DNA of 64,000 nt from Devosia sp. (GCF_028290625.1 NZ_JAQGJM010000009.1:186001-250000); one strand, 5' to 3'; counted from the first letter of the stretch, positions 51,349 to 60,871 are shown. Translations and numbers: made by a program. Notes: generated from the letters alone by a model not told the origin.

Positions 51349-51966
51349 ATGTCGAAGCGCAGTTCAGTAAAGCATAAAATCGATCGCCGTCTTGGCGAGA
51401 ATATCTGGGGCCGTCCGAAGAGCCCGCTCAATGCCCGTGCCTATGGCCCCGGCCAGCACGGCCAGCGCCGCAAGGGCAAGCTGAGCGACTACGGTCTGCA
51501 GCTCCGCGCCAAGCAGAAGCTCAAGGGCTATTACGGCTCGATCACCGAGAAGGCGTTCAAGCGCCTGTATTCCGAAGCCGCCCGCGTCAAGGGCGACACC
51601 GGCGAGAACCTGATCGGCCTTCTCGAGAGCCGCCTGGACGCGATCGTCTATCGCGCCAAGTTCGTGGCGACCGTGTTCGCTGCCCGTCAGTTCGTTTCCC
51701 ACGGCCATATCCTGGTCAACGGCAAGCGCGTCAACATCCCGTCCTATCAGGTTCAGGTTGGCGACAAGGTTGAAGTGCGCGACCGCTCCAAGCAGCTCAC
51801 CGTGCTGCTCGAAGCCGTGCAGCTCGCCGAGCGCGACGTTCCGGAATATGTCGAGACCGACCACAACAAGATGACCGCCACCTTCGTGCGCGTGCCGTCG
51901 CTGTCGGACGTGCCATACCCGGTCCAGATGGAACCGAATCTGGTCGTCGAATTCTACTCGCGTTAA
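51349..51966 (+). CDS. rpsD: 30S ribosomal protein S4
   Basis: 205 aa. S4 nucleates 30S assembly. N-terminus [45 protein letters not shown] lacks the four zinc cysteines (the C-minus form common in alphaproteobacteria), and the S4 RNA-binding domain reads [42 protein letters not shown]-terminus ends with [26 protein letters not shown] precedes the ATG. It is isolated from the alpha operon (rpsM/rpsK/rpoA), as is usual in Rhizobiales. Confidence 0.98.
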   Translation: MSKRSSVKHKIDRRLGENIWGRPKSPLNARAYGPGQHGQRRKGKLSDYGLQLRAKQKLKGYYGSITEKAFKRLYSEAARVKGDTGENLIGLLESRLDAIVYRAKFVATVFAARQFVSHGHILVNGKRVNIPSYQVQVGDKVEVRDRSKQLTVLLEAVQLAERDVPEYVETDHNKMTATFVRVPSLSDVPYPVQMEPNLVVEFYSR

Positions 51967-51970
51967 AAAC

Positions 51971-52115
51971 CCGCCCGGAGTTTCCACTCCGGCGGCCATC
52001 TGGCGCGGTCTTCTCCGCTTCCGGTGCTCACGTACCAAACGTACGTTCCGCTCCGGTTCTCGAAGACCACGCCAGCTGACTCACCGGAACAAAACTCCAT
52101 ACGGGTTTTCCGGTG
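51971..52115. repeat. Strongly folded intergenic region after rpsD
   Basis: Three stems in a row: CCGCCCGGAG/CTCCGGCGG (51971-51994, one bulge); a long imperfect inverted repeat 51998-52078 whose centre is ACGTAC-CAAAC-GTACGT (about 28 of 38 arm positions pair); and CACCGGAA/TTCCGGTG (52082-52115). The 362-base gap 51967-52328 contains no gene I can support. The centre sequence with ACGTAC near its middle is of a type I have seen in alphaproteobacterial intergenic repeats. It may also stabilise the rpsD mRNA end. Confidence 0.65.
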
Positions 52116-52130
52116 CAAGCTACGGAATTG

Positions 52131-52159
52131 AAAAAGGCCGCCCCTAGGGGCGGCTTTTT
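52131..52159 (+). terminator. Terminator of rpsD
   Basis: AAGGCCGCCCC-TA-GGGGCGGCTT pairs (8 bp GC core, loop TA) and is followed by TTT. The transcript of rpsD would include the three upstream stems. Confidence 0.8.
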
Positions 52160-52328
52160 GCTTGTTGGCGCATGCCGTCTCTTGAACAGGAACGGGGTGC
52201 CCAAGAGCGCCTTTCAAGCGGTGTCAGTTACATTTTGGTAAGAATGAAACTCCGGCCTTGAAGACCTCGTAATTTTTTGTGACGGATGACCCATCCCGAT
52301 CAACGGATTTGCGGGTTGGAGTGCCACT

Positions 52329-53405
52329 ATGCTCAGATCTTTCTTTCGTAACCCGAAGTGGGCGGCATGGGCCTATGGCGGTGGCGCGTTCCTGATCCTG
52401 TCAATCTATCTGCAGGTGCAGATGACGGTGCTGCTGAATGGCTGGTACAACAAGTTCTATACATTGTTGCAGGAAGCGCCCAAGCACAACATTTCCGAAT
52501 TCTGGGCCCTGATCTTCCAGCCCGAGCTGGCGCCGCATAATTTTCTTGGCTTCATCACACTGCCGATGCCATCCAGCTTCATGTGGATCGCCATCCCCTA
52601 TGTGCTGCTGGCGACAGTGACCAGTTATGTGACCCGGCTCTATGGCTTCCGCTGGCGGCAGGCGATCACCGAGAATTACATTCCCCGCTGGCGCAAGGTG
52701 GAGCATGAGATCGAGGGGGCGTCGCAGCGTATCCAGGAAGATGCGATGCGCTTCTCCTCGATCGTCGAGAGCCTGGGGCTTTCGATCGTGCGCGCCGTCA
52801 TGACGCTGATTGCCTTCATTCCGATTCTGTGGGCGCTCAGCGCCCAGGTCGACCTGCCGATCATCCGCGATATTCCGGGATCGCTCGTATGGGCCTCGGT
52901 AGGCATCACCATTGGCGGCATGGTGATTTCGTGGTTCGTGGGCTGGTTCCTGCCGGGTCTCGAATACAACAACCAGAAGGTCGAGGCCGCGTTCCGCAAG
53001 GAACTGGTGCTGGGCGAGGACGACAAGATCGGCCATGCGCAGCCCGAGACGCTGTTTTCGCTGTTTGTCGGCATCAAGGTCAACTATCACCGGCTGTATC
53101 TGCACTATGGTTATTTCGACCTCTGGTCCAATCTCTATGGGCAGGTGACGAGCTTGACGCCGCTGTTGATGGTGGGGCCGGGTATGTTCACTGGCGCGGT
53201 AACGTTCGGCCTGCTGAACCAGGTGAGCGACGCCTATAGCCGCGTCGATGGCGCATTCGGGCTCATTCTCAACAATTGGACGACGCTGACCGAGTTGCGC
53301 TCGATCTGGAAGCGCCTGCATGAGTTCGAGGCGAATCTCGATCGCTACGATACGGGCCACGATGTCAGTGATGTGGGAGAGCCGTCGCCGCTGCCGGCCG
53401 AATAG
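52329..53405 (+). CDS. BacA/SbmA-like peptide transporter
   Basis: 358 aa inner-membrane protein with about six segments. The SbmA/BacA family takes up peptides, and in rhizobia BacA is needed for survival inside legume cells. Family text: [63 protein letters not shown], and [26 protein letters not shown]. It is shorter than BacA (about 420 aa) and looks like the bacA-related group with the same core but different ends, so symbol assignment is withheld. GGAG lies seven bases before the ATG, and its terminator is clear. Confidence 0.85.
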   Translation: MLRSFFRNPKWAAWAYGGGAFLILSIYLQVQMTVLLNGWYNKFYTLLQEAPKHNISEFWALIFQPELAPHNFLGFITLPMPSSFMWIAIPYVLLATVTSYVTRLYGFRWRQAITENYIPRWRKVEHEIEGASQRIQEDAMRFSSIVESLGLSIVRAVMTLIAFIPILWALSAQVDLPIIRDIPGSLVWASVGITIGGMVISWFVGWFLPGLEYNNQKVEAAFRKELVLGEDDKIGHAQPETLFSLFVGIKVNYHRLYLHYGYFDLWSNLYGQVTSLTPLLMVGPGMFTGAVTFGLLNQVSDAYSRVDGAFGLILNNWTTLTELRSIWKRLHEFEANLDRYDTGHDVSDVGEPSPLPAE

Positions 53406-53431
53406 CGCCGGGCGATGTCATCGTGTAGGAG

Positions 53432-53456
53432 AGGGCGGCATTGCCGCCCTTTTTCT
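53432..53456 (+). terminator. Terminator of the BacA-like gene
   Basis: AGGGCGGCA-T-TGCCGCCCT (9 bp) followed by TTTTCTT, 27 bases after the stop. Confidence 0.88.
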
Positions 53457-53475
53457 TGCCACAAGGCCAATATCC

Positions 53476-54345
53476 ATGAGCCAAGTCCTTGCTGTCGATA
53501 CCGAGCTGGAGACCGAAACCGAGGGCGGGGCGCATCCGATCTATGCGGGGGCGCCGCGATCGGTGGAGTTCAACAAGCTGCGCAAGCGGCTGATCCGCAA
53601 TACACGCGAGGCGATCGAGAAGTTCGCCATGGCGCGGGCGGGCGAAAAGTGGCTGGTGGCGCTATCGGGCGGCAAGGACAGCTATGGGCTGCTGGCGCTG
53701 CTGCTCGATCTTAAATGGCGCGGGCTGCTGCCGGTTGAGCTTTTGGCGTGCAACCTCGACCAGGGGCAGCCGAATTTCCCCAAGCATATCCTGCCGGAGT
53801 TTTTGACCGGGCTGGGGATCGAGCATCGCATCGAATATCGGGACACCTATTCCATCGTCACCGACAAGCTGCCGGCGGGGGCGACCTATTGCTCGCTGTG
53901 TTCGCGGCTGCGGCGGGGGAACCTCTACCGCATCGCGCGGGAGGAGGGCTGCTCGGCGCTGGTGCTGGGGCATCATCGCGACGATAGCCTCGAAACCTTC
54001 TTCATGAACCTGTTCCACGGCGGCAAGCTGGCGGCGATGCCGCCGCGGCTGCTGAACGATGAGGGCACCGTGGAGGTATTGCGGCCGCTGATCTATTGCG
54101 CCGAGGACGACCTGCAAAAATTCTCGGACGCGATGGCGTTTCCAATCATCCCCTGCGATCTGTGCGGCAGCCAGGACGGGCTGGAGCGCAATGCGATGAA
54201 GGCGATGCTCGGCGATATCGAAAAGCGGATGCCGGGTCGCAAGGATGTCATGATCCGTGCGCTAGGGAACGTCAATGCCAGCCATTTGCTGGACCCCAAG
54301 CTGTTCGATTTTGCAGGACTGCTCGACCGGAGGACGACTGAGTGA
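53476..54345 (+). CDS. ttcA: tRNA 2-thiocytidine biosynthesis protein TtcA
   Basis: 289 aa. TtcA thiolates C32 of some tRNAs using an Fe-S cluster and ATP. PP-loop SGGKDS at residues 64-69; the two cysteine pairs are [12 protein letters not shown] and [30 protein letters not shown] is typical. The frame opens from 53320, but ATG at 53476 gives the normal start. The stop overlaps the start of the next gene by GTGA. Confidence 0.93.
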   Translation: MSQVLAVDTELETETEGGAHPIYAGAPRSVEFNKLRKRLIRNTREAIEKFAMARAGEKWLVALSGGKDSYGLLALLLDLKWRGLLPVELLACNLDQGQPNFPKHILPEFLTGLGIEHRIEYRDTYSIVTDKLPAGATYCSLCSRLRRGNLYRIAREEGCSALVLGHHRDDSLETFFMNLFHGGKLAAMPPRLLNDEGTVEVLRPLIYCAEDDLQKFSDAMAFPIIPCDLCGSQDGLERNAMKAMLGDIEKRMPGRKDVMIRALGNVNASHLLDPKLFDFAGLLDRRTTE

Positions 54346-55160
54346 GCGTGGATATTCTTAAGCTGGCCGAGCTGTTACGCGAAACGGCTCACGCGGAGAT
54401 TCTGCCGCGGTTCCGCCGGCTGGACGCCAGCATGGTGCACGAGAAGACTGAGGCCATCGACCTCGTGACCGAGGCCGATACGGAAGCCGAGCGCGTGATT
54501 ACGGCGGCGATCAACAAGCTTTGGCCCGAGGCGATGGTGGTGGGCGAGGAAGCCGTGTCCGCCGATGCGTCGGTGCTGGACCGGTCCGTGGGCGCGGACC
54601 TCGCGATCTTTGTCGACCCGGTGGACGGGACCGCCAACTTCGCCGCCGGAGTGCCGCTGTTCGCGGTGATGGCGGGCGTGGTGGTGAAGGGCGAAACGGT
54701 CGCCGGTATCATCTACGATCCGATGGGTGACGACTGGGTGTTGGCCGAAAAGGGCAGCGGGGCGTGGTTGCGGCGGCCGGATGGCTCGACGGTGCGGCAG
54801 CAGTTCGCTGCGGGACTGCCGCTCGAGCAGATGACCGGCATGGCATCGCCATTCTATCTGCCGCTGGAGCAGCGGGCCGGGGTGTTGACCAATCTGGCCA
54901 AGGTGCGGGTGTCATCGAGCTTCCGCTGTGCGGGGCAGGAATACCGCATGGCGGCGGGCGGGCATCTGAATTACCTATTTTATAACAAGCTGATGCCGTG
55001 GGACCATGTGGCCGGAACACTGATCAGCGTCGAGGCCGGCGGGCATGTGGCGCGACTCGATGGGCAGCCGTATCTAGCTGAGCATCGTGGCGGCGGCTTG
55101 CTGGTGGCGAGTGACCGGGAGAGCTGGGAAACACTGCGCCGTGAGGTGTTTACGGTTTAG
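54342..55160 (+). CDS. Inositol monophosphatase family enzyme
   Basis: 272 aa magnesium-dependent phosphatase. Metal motifs: [15 protein letters not shown] (Glu), DPVDGTANF at residue 92, and [15 protein letters not shown]. The family includes inositol-1-phosphatase, fructose-bisphosphatase and PAP phosphatase (CysQ); I cannot separate them here. GTG start overlaps the ttcA stop, so the two are co-transcribed. A possible link is sulfur metabolism, if it is CysQ-like, but the text looks closer to histidinol-phosphatase/inositol phosphatase. Confidence 0.85.
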   Translation: MSVDILKLAELLRETAHAEILPRFRRLDASMVHEKTEAIDLVTEADTEAERVITAAINKLWPEAMVVGEEAVSADASVLDRSVGADLAIFVDPVDGTANFAAGVPLFAVMAGVVVKGETVAGIIYDPMGDDWVLAEKGSGAWLRRPDGSTVRQQFAAGLPLEQMTGMASPFYLPLEQRAGVLTNLAKVRVSSSFRCAGQEYRMAAGGHLNYLFYNKLMPWDHVAGTLISVEAGGHVARLDGQPYLAEHRGGGLLVASDRESWETLRREVFTV

Positions 55161-55205
55161 GAGTTGGCAGGGCGGGAGTCATCGGCCGGTTCAGCACTCA
55201 CAGAG

Positions 55206-55282
55206 TCATTCCCGCGCAGGCGGGAACCTCTGTTTTCTAACTGAAGTAAGGGTAACGGAGGTCCCCGCCTGCGCGGGGATGA
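55206..55282. repeat. Inverted pair of palindromic repeats
   Basis: GTCATTCCCGCGCAGGCGGGAACC (left, written in its two arms TTCCCGC and GCGGGAA) and GTCCCCGC-CTGC-GCGGGGATGAC (right) are inverted copies of one motif, about 34 bases apart. A divergent copy is at 26083. REP-like. Confidence 0.7.
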
Positions 55283-55296
55283 CCCGGTAGGTGGGG

Positions 55297-56505
55297 CTAT
55301 CGGCGAGAGCCCTTAGCGATCGCGCCCGCCGCTGCCTCCAATGCGCCCGAGCCATGCGGAATGCCCAACGCCTGCATACCGGCTTCCATGGTGGCGAGGA
55401 CGCCCAGCGTCATGTGGGCGTTGACGTGGCCCATATGGGCGACGCGGAGGAAATCGGCGTAGGCGGGATCGGAGGGTAGGGCCATGCCCAGCCCGATGCC
55501 GAGGGTCACGCCGGCTTCGGCTTCGAGCCATTTGCGCAGCGCACCAGCGCCGCCGTTGGCGATGCGGGCGGCGGTGACGGAGCGGCCGCGCGCGTTCGGA
55601 TCGGCCATGTTGAGGCTGATGCCGCCCGTCGTGCCCCAGGCGTCGAAAGCGGCCCAGACGGCGCTGGCGAGGGTTTCGTGACGGCGCCAGACATTGGGCA
55701 GGCCTTCCTCCTCCAGCAGCATGGTGAGAGATTCGCGCAAGCCGTAGAGGTGATGAGTTGGGGCGGTGCCGCCGAAAAATTGCCAGAACTCGGTACCGGT
55801 ACCGCGCGGCTTCCAGTCCCAATAGGGGGTGGCGAGATCGGACGTTTTTGAGACTTCCAGCGCCTTGTCTGAGAACCAGAGGAAGCCGAGGCCGGGTGGC
55901 AGCATGAGGCCCTTCTGGCTGGCGCCGACGACCACATCGATACCCCATTCGTCCATCCGCAACTCGTCGCAGGCGAGTGAGGCGACGGCGTCGACGGCCA
56001 GGAGCGCCGGATGACCTGTCGAATCCATGGCGGCGCGGACGGCAGCGATATTGCTGCGGGCCGTCGAGGCGGTGTCGACATGGGTCATCAAGACCACGCG
56101 GATGGTGTGATCCTTATCGGCCTTGAGTGCTTCGGCAATGCGGGCGGGATCGACGGGTGAATTCTTGCCGAAATCGATCATCTGTACGTCGATGCCCATG
56201 CGGCTGGCGTGCTCGGCCCAGCCATGGCCGAAACGGCCGGTGGCGGCTAGCAGCGCCCGGTCACCGCGCGAAAACATGTTGGCATTGGCGGCCTCCCAGG
56301 CGCCGTGGCCGTTAGCGATGTAGATGGCGACATGCTGGGTGGTGAGGGCGACGCGCTTGAGATCGGCGACGATGCCGTGGGTCATCTCGACGATTTCGCC
56401 CTCATAGATATTGGGCGCGGCGCGGTGCATGGCCGACAGCACGCGATCGGGGGCGACGGAGGGACCGGGAATGGCCAGATAGGTACGTCCCGATACATAG
56501 GCCAT
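55297..56505 (-). CDS. Serine-glyoxylate type aminotransferase (class V)
   Basis: 402 aa PLP enzyme. Lysine site VVGASQKGLMLPPGLGFLWFS, active-site text VDAVASLACDELRMDEWGIDVV, and GRFGHGWAEHASRMG. N-terminus SGRTYLAIPGPSVAPDRVLSAMHRAAPNIYEGEIVEMTHG matches alanine/serine-glyoxylate aminotransferases. It produces hydroxypyruvate or pyruvate from glyoxylate and amino acids; the donor is not fixed by sequence. Divergent from an ArsR regulator with 121 bases between. Confidence 0.88.
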   Translation of the reverse strand: MAYVSGRTYLAIPGPSVAPDRVLSAMHRAAPNIYEGEIVEMTHGIVADLKRVALTTQHVAIYIANGHGAWEAANANMFSRGDRALLAATGRFGHGWAEHASRMGIDVQMIDFGKNSPVDPARIAEALKADKDHTIRVVLMTHVDTASTARSNIAAVRAAMDSTGHPALLAVDAVASLACDELRMDEWGIDVVVGASQKGLMLPPGLGFLWFSDKALEVSKTSDLATPYWDWKPRGTGTEFWQFFGGTAPTHHLYGLRESLTMLLEEEGLPNVWRRHETLASAVWAAFDAWGTTGGISLNMADPNARGRSVTAARIANGGAGALRKWLEAEAGVTLGIGLGMALPSDPAYADFLRVAHMGHVNAHMTLGVLATMEAGMQALGIPHGSGALEAAAGAIAKGSRR

Positions 56506-56601
56506 GTCGTCGTCTCCGCCGGTGATTCCTTAGCTGTATCAAGCTGTAGCGCGTTCTGACCATGGGTGAAATTGGGATCCGTCGGGGAGGCTTGCGCGAC
56601 G

Positions 56602-56619
56602 CATAAGTCTGTGCTTATG
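56602..56619 (+). promoter_or_regulatory. Operator-like inverted repeat before ArsR module 2
   Basis: CATAAG-TCTGTG-CTTATG, perfect 6-bp arms, ends seven bases before the ArsR start. Similar ATAAG/CTTAT sites serve many ArsR proteins as autoregulatory operators. Occupancy would also block the ribosome site. Confidence 0.6.
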
Positions 56620-56626
56620 TGTTGCC

Positions 56627-56941
56627 ATGAGCGAAGCAGAGATTTTCAAAGTGCTGGCGGACCCGACGCGGCGGGCGGTGCTCGAACGGCTGGCCGGTAG
56701 CGAGATGACGGCGACGGAACTGCGCGAGGGCTTTGCCATTTCGCAGCCGGCGATGAGCCAGCATCTGGCGGTGTTACGCGGGGCCGGACTGATCAGTGAG
56801 CGGCGCGCGGGGCGGTTTGCGCATTATCGGGTGGACGCCGAGGGCATGGCGCCGCTGCATGCGTGGCTGGGCCGATATCGTGCCTTCTGGCCGGAGCGGA
56901 TCGATGCGCTCAAGGATTTGCTCAAGGAGATGGACCAATGA
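56627..56941 (+). CDS. ArsR-family repressor of module 2
   Basis: 104 aa winged helix: MSEAEIFKVLADPTRRAVLERLAGSE, and the recognition region ATELREGFAISQPAMSQHLAVLRGAGLISERRAG. No cysteine pair for metal. The stop overlaps the start of the SRPBCC gene (ATGA). It is the second such pair in this window (compare 31405-32260). Operator-like repeat upstream. Confidence 0.9.
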   Translation: MSEAEIFKVLADPTRRAVLERLAGSEMTATELREGFAISQPAMSQHLAVLRGAGLISERRAGRFAHYRVDAEGMAPLHAWLGRYRAFWPERIDALKDLLKEMDQ

Positions 56942-57276
56942 CGGACGAGGACGCGCTGGTGTTCGAATGCGCGCTGGACGCGCCGGTCGAAAAGGTTTGG
57001 CGGGCGCTGAGCATTCCGGAATATCTGGAGCGGTGGCTCAAACCGAGCGCCGAGAAGATCGACCTGGCGGTGGTGAATTCGGAAGAGAACAAGTCGCTAA
57101 CCTATCGATGGCGCGAAAGCGGGCAGGGCGCCATCGTGGGCGCCGAGGACAGCATGGTGACGTTCGAGATTACGCCGATGACCGATGGCGGGACGTGGTT
57201 CCGGCTGACGCATGCGCCGATGGCGCTGCCGGTGGCGGCGAATGGCAATAGCAGCGCGATGCTGATGGCGGCCTAG
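56938..57276 (+). CDS. Short SRPBCC protein of ArsR module 2
   Basis: 112 aa. The START/AHSA1 pattern is visible: VFECALDAPVEKVWRALSIPEYLERWLKPS and GGTWFRLTHAP. It lacks about 40 residues relative to the module 1 protein (163 aa), with the C-terminal helix short: it ends AVAANGNSSAMLMAA after the beta sheet. Length may be natural for a sub-branch or a truncated copy. ATG start overlaps the ArsR stop. Confidence 0.8.
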   Translation: MTDEDALVFECALDAPVEKVWRALSIPEYLERWLKPSAEKIDLAVVNSEENKSLTYRWRESGQGAIVGAEDSMVTFEITPMTDGGTWFRLTHAPMALPVAANGNSSAMLMAA

Positions 57277-57309
57277 GCCGCGCTCGAATCTGCCGCAAAC
57301 ACCGAGCTT

Positions 57310-57382
57310 CCCCCGGACTTGATCCGGGGGCCTCTATCAGCACCGTGTGGGCGGCGATTGGCCCGCGGGTCAAGCCCGAGGG
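57310..57382. repeat. Composite palindromic repeat, copy 2
   Basis: CCCCCGGACTTGATCCGGGGG and CCCGCGGGTCAAGCCCGAGGG are 31 bases apart, exactly as at 10591. It lies between the SRPBCC gene and clpP. Confidence 0.75.
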
Positions 57383-57464
57383 AAGGGCGGTGGGGAGGGG
57401 GCGTCTAGCTCCTCCCGACTAGGGCCCGATGAATTTCAACTCAACTTCTAAACGGAGATCGCCG

Positions 57465-58088
57465 ATGCGCGACATGATGCAACTCGTCCCTATGGTGGTG
57501 GAGCAATCGAGCCGGGGGGAACGCTCGTTCGATATTTACTCGCGGCTGCTGCGGGAGAGGATCATTTTCGTCAATGGCGAAATCGAGGACAATATGGCCT
57601 CGCTGGTCTGCGCGCAGTTGCTGTTTCTGGAGGCTGAAAATCCGGCCAAGGAGATCAGCCTCTACATCAATTCGCCCGGTGGCGTGGTGACCTCGGCGCT
57701 CGCCATGTATGACACGATGCAGTTCATCAAGGCGCCGGTGGGCACACTATGCATGGGCATGGCGATGTCGGCAGGCTCTTTCCTGCTGATGGGCGGGGCC
57801 GCGGGAAGCCGGGTCTGCCTGCCCAATGCCAGCATCATGCTGCATCAGCCCAGCGGGGGCTATCAGGGCAAGGTAACCGACATCATGATCCACGCCCAGG
57901 AGAGCGAGCGGCTGAAGCGCCGCATGCACACGCTCTATTCGAAGCATTGCGGACGGACCTACGAGGAGGTCGAGGCGGCGCTGGAGCGCGATAACTTCAT
58001 GACGCCGCAAGAGGCCAAGACCTGGGGCATTGTCGACCACGTCTATGCCGACCGGGGAGAGGTCGAGGCGGCAGGCCGCCCCGACTGA
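57465..58088 (+). CDS. clpP: ClpP protease subunit (solitary)
   Basis: 207 aa serine protease subunit. Nucleophile Ser102 in [18 protein letters not shown], His in [10 protein letters not shown] and Asp in [11 protein letters not shown]-terminus [31 protein letters not shown] is standard. The active-site text ([10 protein letters not shown]) differs from the usual GQAASMGAFLL, a sign of a paralogue. No clpX, tig or lon is beside it, and the neighbours are a repeat and an MFS gene, so it looks like an extra ClpP. GGAG precedes ATG 57465; the frame opens at 57429. Confidence 0.88.
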   Translation: MRDMMQLVPMVVEQSSRGERSFDIYSRLLRERIIFVNGEIEDNMASLVCAQLLFLEAENPAKEISLYINSPGGVVTSALAMYDTMQFIKAPVGTLCMGMAMSAGSFLLMGGAAGSRVCLPNASIMLHQPSGGYQGKVTDIMIHAQESERLKRRMHTLYSKHCGRTYEEVEAALERDNFMTPQEAKTWGIVDHVYADRGEVEAAGRPD

Positions 58089-58090
58089 AC

Positions 58091-59344
58091 TCAGTGCGCC
58101 GCGTGGCTGCTCATATCGGTGTGGGCATATTCCGTGCCCACGCCAAACAGCCTGCCCCGTTCTGCGACGAGCACGCAGATCAGCGTCAGCACACCCATGG
58201 TGAAATAGCCGGCGGCAACGGGCACGACCGTGCCGTTGAACTGTTGGCCGATGAAGCTGCCGATCAGCGCGCCGCCGACGGTCTGGATGAAGCCGAACAC
58301 CGAGGAGGCGGTACCGGCGACGGCGCCGAGCGGCTCCATCGAGAGCGAGTTCATGTTCGAAGCGGCCCAGCCAAAGGCGAACATGATGATCGCCAGCAGC
58401 GGGAAGAACAGCCAGAGCGGCATGAAGCCGGCGATGGAGAGGCCGAGCCAGATGGCGGCGACGCCGGTGTAGACCAGCACGGCGAAATGCGAGAGCCGGC
58501 GCATGCCGAGGCGGCTGACGATGCGCGAATTGGTGAAGGACGACATAGACATCAGCGCGGCCATGGCGGCGAAGGCCACGGGGAAGTAGACGCCCAGGCC
58601 ATAGATATCGACATAGACCTGCTGGGCCGAGCTGATGAAGCCGAACAAGGCGGCGAACAGGAACATGCCCGCGAGGCCGTAGGAAAAGGCGACGCGGTTG
58701 GTGCAGACGATGCGGAAGCCGTCGGTGACCGCCTTGACGGTCAGCGGGCGACGATTGCCGATGGCTAGGGTTTCGGGCAGGCGGAAGAAGCCCCAGAGGC
58801 CGAAAATGGTGGCGAGGCCGGCCATGAACAGGAAGATATAGTGCCACGGCCCGGTGAGCAGCAGGAGCTGGCCAATGCCGGGGGCGATGATCGGGATGGC
58901 CATGAACACCATGAAGGTCAGCGACATGACTTCGGCCATGGCGCGGCCCGAATACATGTCGCGCACGATCGAGGTGGCGATGACGCGCGTGCCGGCGGCG
59001 CCGACGCCCTGGGTGAAGCGCAAAGCGAGCAGGATGGCGAAGCTTGGCGCGAAGGCCGCCGCGAAAGCGGCCGCGATATAGACGGCAATGCCGATGAACA
59101 GGGGCGCACGGCGGCCGAAGCGATCCGATAGCGGGCCGAAGGCGAGCTGGGCAATGCCCATGCCCAGCATATAGGCGGTGATGACGAACTGGCGCTCATT
59201 CTCGCTGGAGATGCCGAGGGCCTCGCCCATGTAAGGCAAAGCGGGCAGCATGACGTCGATGGCGAGGGCGTTGAGTGCCATCAGGGCAGCCATCAAGGCA
59301 ATGAATTCGGGACGGGAAAGAACCCGCGTCAAGTGGCTGGACAT
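58091..59344 (-). CDS. Bcr/CflA-type MFS drug exporter
   Basis: 417 aa with twelve membrane segments. Motif FGPLSDRFGRRAPLFIGIAVY is MFS motif A, and LNALAIDVMLPALPYMGEALG is typical of Bcr/CflA exporters. C-terminal hydrophilic tail with several His (YAHTDMSSHAAH). Substrate unknown; bicyclomycin-type and sulfonamide exporters are in this group. The frame opens at 59422; ATG at 59344 gives a short N-terminus. Ends three bases from the convergent clpP stop. Confidence 0.87.
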   Translation of the reverse strand: MSSHLTRVLSRPEFIALMAALMALNALAIDVMLPALPYMGEALGISSENERQFVITAYMLGMGIAQLAFGPLSDRFGRRAPLFIGIAVYIAAAFAAAFAPSFAILLALRFTQGVGAAGTRVIATSIVRDMYSGRAMAEVMSLTFMVFMAIPIIAPGIGQLLLLTGPWHYIFLFMAGLATIFGLWGFFRLPETLAIGNRRPLTVKAVTDGFRIVCTNRVAFSYGLAGMFLFAALFGFISSAQQVYVDIYGLGVYFPVAFAAMAALMSMSSFTNSRIVSRLGMRRLSHFAVLVYTGVAAIWLGLSIAGFMPLWLFFPLLAIIMFAFGWAASNMNSLSMEPLGAVAGTASSVFGFIQTVGGALIGSFIGQQFNGTVVPVAAGYFTMGVLTLICVLVAERGRLFGVGTEYAHTDMSSHAAH

Positions 59345-59499
59345 GTATGAAACTCGAAAAGGGCGGCCGGGGAGGCAGCGCAATATGGCGCGGACCTTGA
59401 ACCCGGCTGGATGGTTTGGCAACCCTGAGCATCGGCGAAAGCCGATGGATCATGGCTGCGTTGCGAAAATGAGTCAGCCTTTAGTCGTAAGTGCTTGGT

Positions 59500-60732
59500 T
59501 CAGGCGGGCAATGGGGTGACGGCGAAGGCCTTGGCGCCGCGCTCGTGGATAGGCAGGTGGATGGCGGCGGAGCCGAGGCCGAGCAGGATGCCGAGATACC
59601 AGACCAGGTCATAGGAGCCCGTGAGGTCGAACGCGAAGCCGCCCAGCCAGACGCCGACGAACGAACCCAACTGGTGGGAGAAGAAGGCCACGCCATAGAG
59701 CATGCCCATATAGCGCGGGCCGAAGAACAGGGTGACGAGGCCGGCGGTGAGCGGAACGGTGGAGAGCCAGAGTACGCCCATGGCGGCGGCGAAGATGTAT
59801 GTGGTCGTGGGGTTCGGGCTCGTAAGCACGAAGGCGGCAATCGCCACTGCGCGCAGGAAATAGATCGAAGCGAGCAGCATCTGCTTAGGCAGGCGGGTGC
59901 CGAGATAGCCGGCCAGCAGGGAGCCGATAATGTTGAACAGGCCGATGATGGCTATGGCCCAGGCTCCCACCTCGGGGGTCATGCCACAAAGGGCCAGATA
60001 AGCGGGCAGATGGACGTTGATGAAGGCCAGATGGAAGCCGCAGACGAAGAAGCCGATGACCAGGAGGCGATAGGAACCATGGCCCCAGGCCTTGGCCAGC
60101 GCCTCCATGAAGGGCAGGTCGGCTTGGCCGGGCGTGTTCTCGGTGCGACCACGGAGGAGGAAGGACAGCGGGATGATGAGCAGCAGCAGCATGCCGAGAT
60201 AGACCAGTGCGGTCTGCCAGCCGAAGGCATTGATGAAGCCCTGGCTGATCGGGGCGAATGCGAACTGGCCGAAGGAGGAGGCGGCGGTGGCGATGCCGAA
60301 GATCATCGGGCGCTTTTCGGCGGGCACGGAACGGCCGAATGCGGCCATGACGACGCTGAACGAGCAGATGGCGATGCCGGTGCCGGTGATGACGCCGGCG
60401 GTAAGGATGAGAATGCTGGAGCTGGGTGAGAAGGCGGTGAGGATGACGCCGCCGGCATAGATGAGCGCGCCCAGGGCGATGGTGCGGCCGGTGCCGACGC
60501 GATCGGCGAAACTGCCGGCGAAGGGCTGGGCAATGCCCCAGGCCAGGTTCTGGATCGCCATGGCCATGGCGTAACCCTCACGCGTCAGGCCGAGATCGGC
60601 CGTCATCGGCAGGGTGAACAGGCCAAAGCTGGTGCGGATGCCGTTGCCGATGGCGGCGATGGCGCAGCCGGCGATAATCAGCAGGAGCAGCGGCACGGCG
60701 GGGCGAAGCGTGGTGGTGGGCATTGGGCGCAT
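59500..60732 (-). CDS. MFS transporter (CynX/oxalate-like, anion or drug)
   Basis: 410 aa, twelve membrane segments. GSFADRVGTGRTIALGALIY (motif A) and the MTADLGLTREGYAMAMAIQNLAWGIAQPFAG region resemble the oxalate/formate and monocarboxylate-type MFS subgroup. Substrate cannot be assigned. It is separate from the Bcr-like gene (155-base gap). No regulator is adjacent. Confidence 0.83.
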   Translation of the reverse strand: MRPMPTTTLRPAVPLLLLIIAGCAIAAIGNGIRTSFGLFTLPMTADLGLTREGYAMAMAIQNLAWGIAQPFAGSFADRVGTGRTIALGALIYAGGVILTAFSPSSSILILTAGVITGTGIAICSFSVVMAAFGRSVPAEKRPMIFGIATAASSFGQFAFAPISQGFINAFGWQTALVYLGMLLLLIIPLSFLLRGRTENTPGQADLPFMEALAKAWGHGSYRLLVIGFFVCGFHLAFINVHLPAYLALCGMTPEVGAWAIAIIGLFNIIGSLLAGYLGTRLPKQMLLASIYFLRAVAIAAFVLTSPNPTTTYIFAAAMGVLWLSTVPLTAGLVTLFFGPRYMGMLYGVAFFSHQLGSFVGVWLGGFAFDLTGSYDLVWYLGILLGLGSAAIHLPIHERGAKAFAVTPLPA

Positions 60733-60871
60733 CCGGATTGGCTAGGTTACCTACGCCTGCGGCGGCGTGTCGCAAAGCGCATTTGCTGAATGGGCTCTAT
60801 CAAGGCCGGTGATGAGGGTTGACGCTTGCGTCAATCGCGAGGACAAGACCGCTTGCTTCGGGAGCCAGACT

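Noticed and set aside
59491-60429. 312-codon forward frame over an MFS gene
   Set aside because: Glu/Gly-rich antisense text with no domain.
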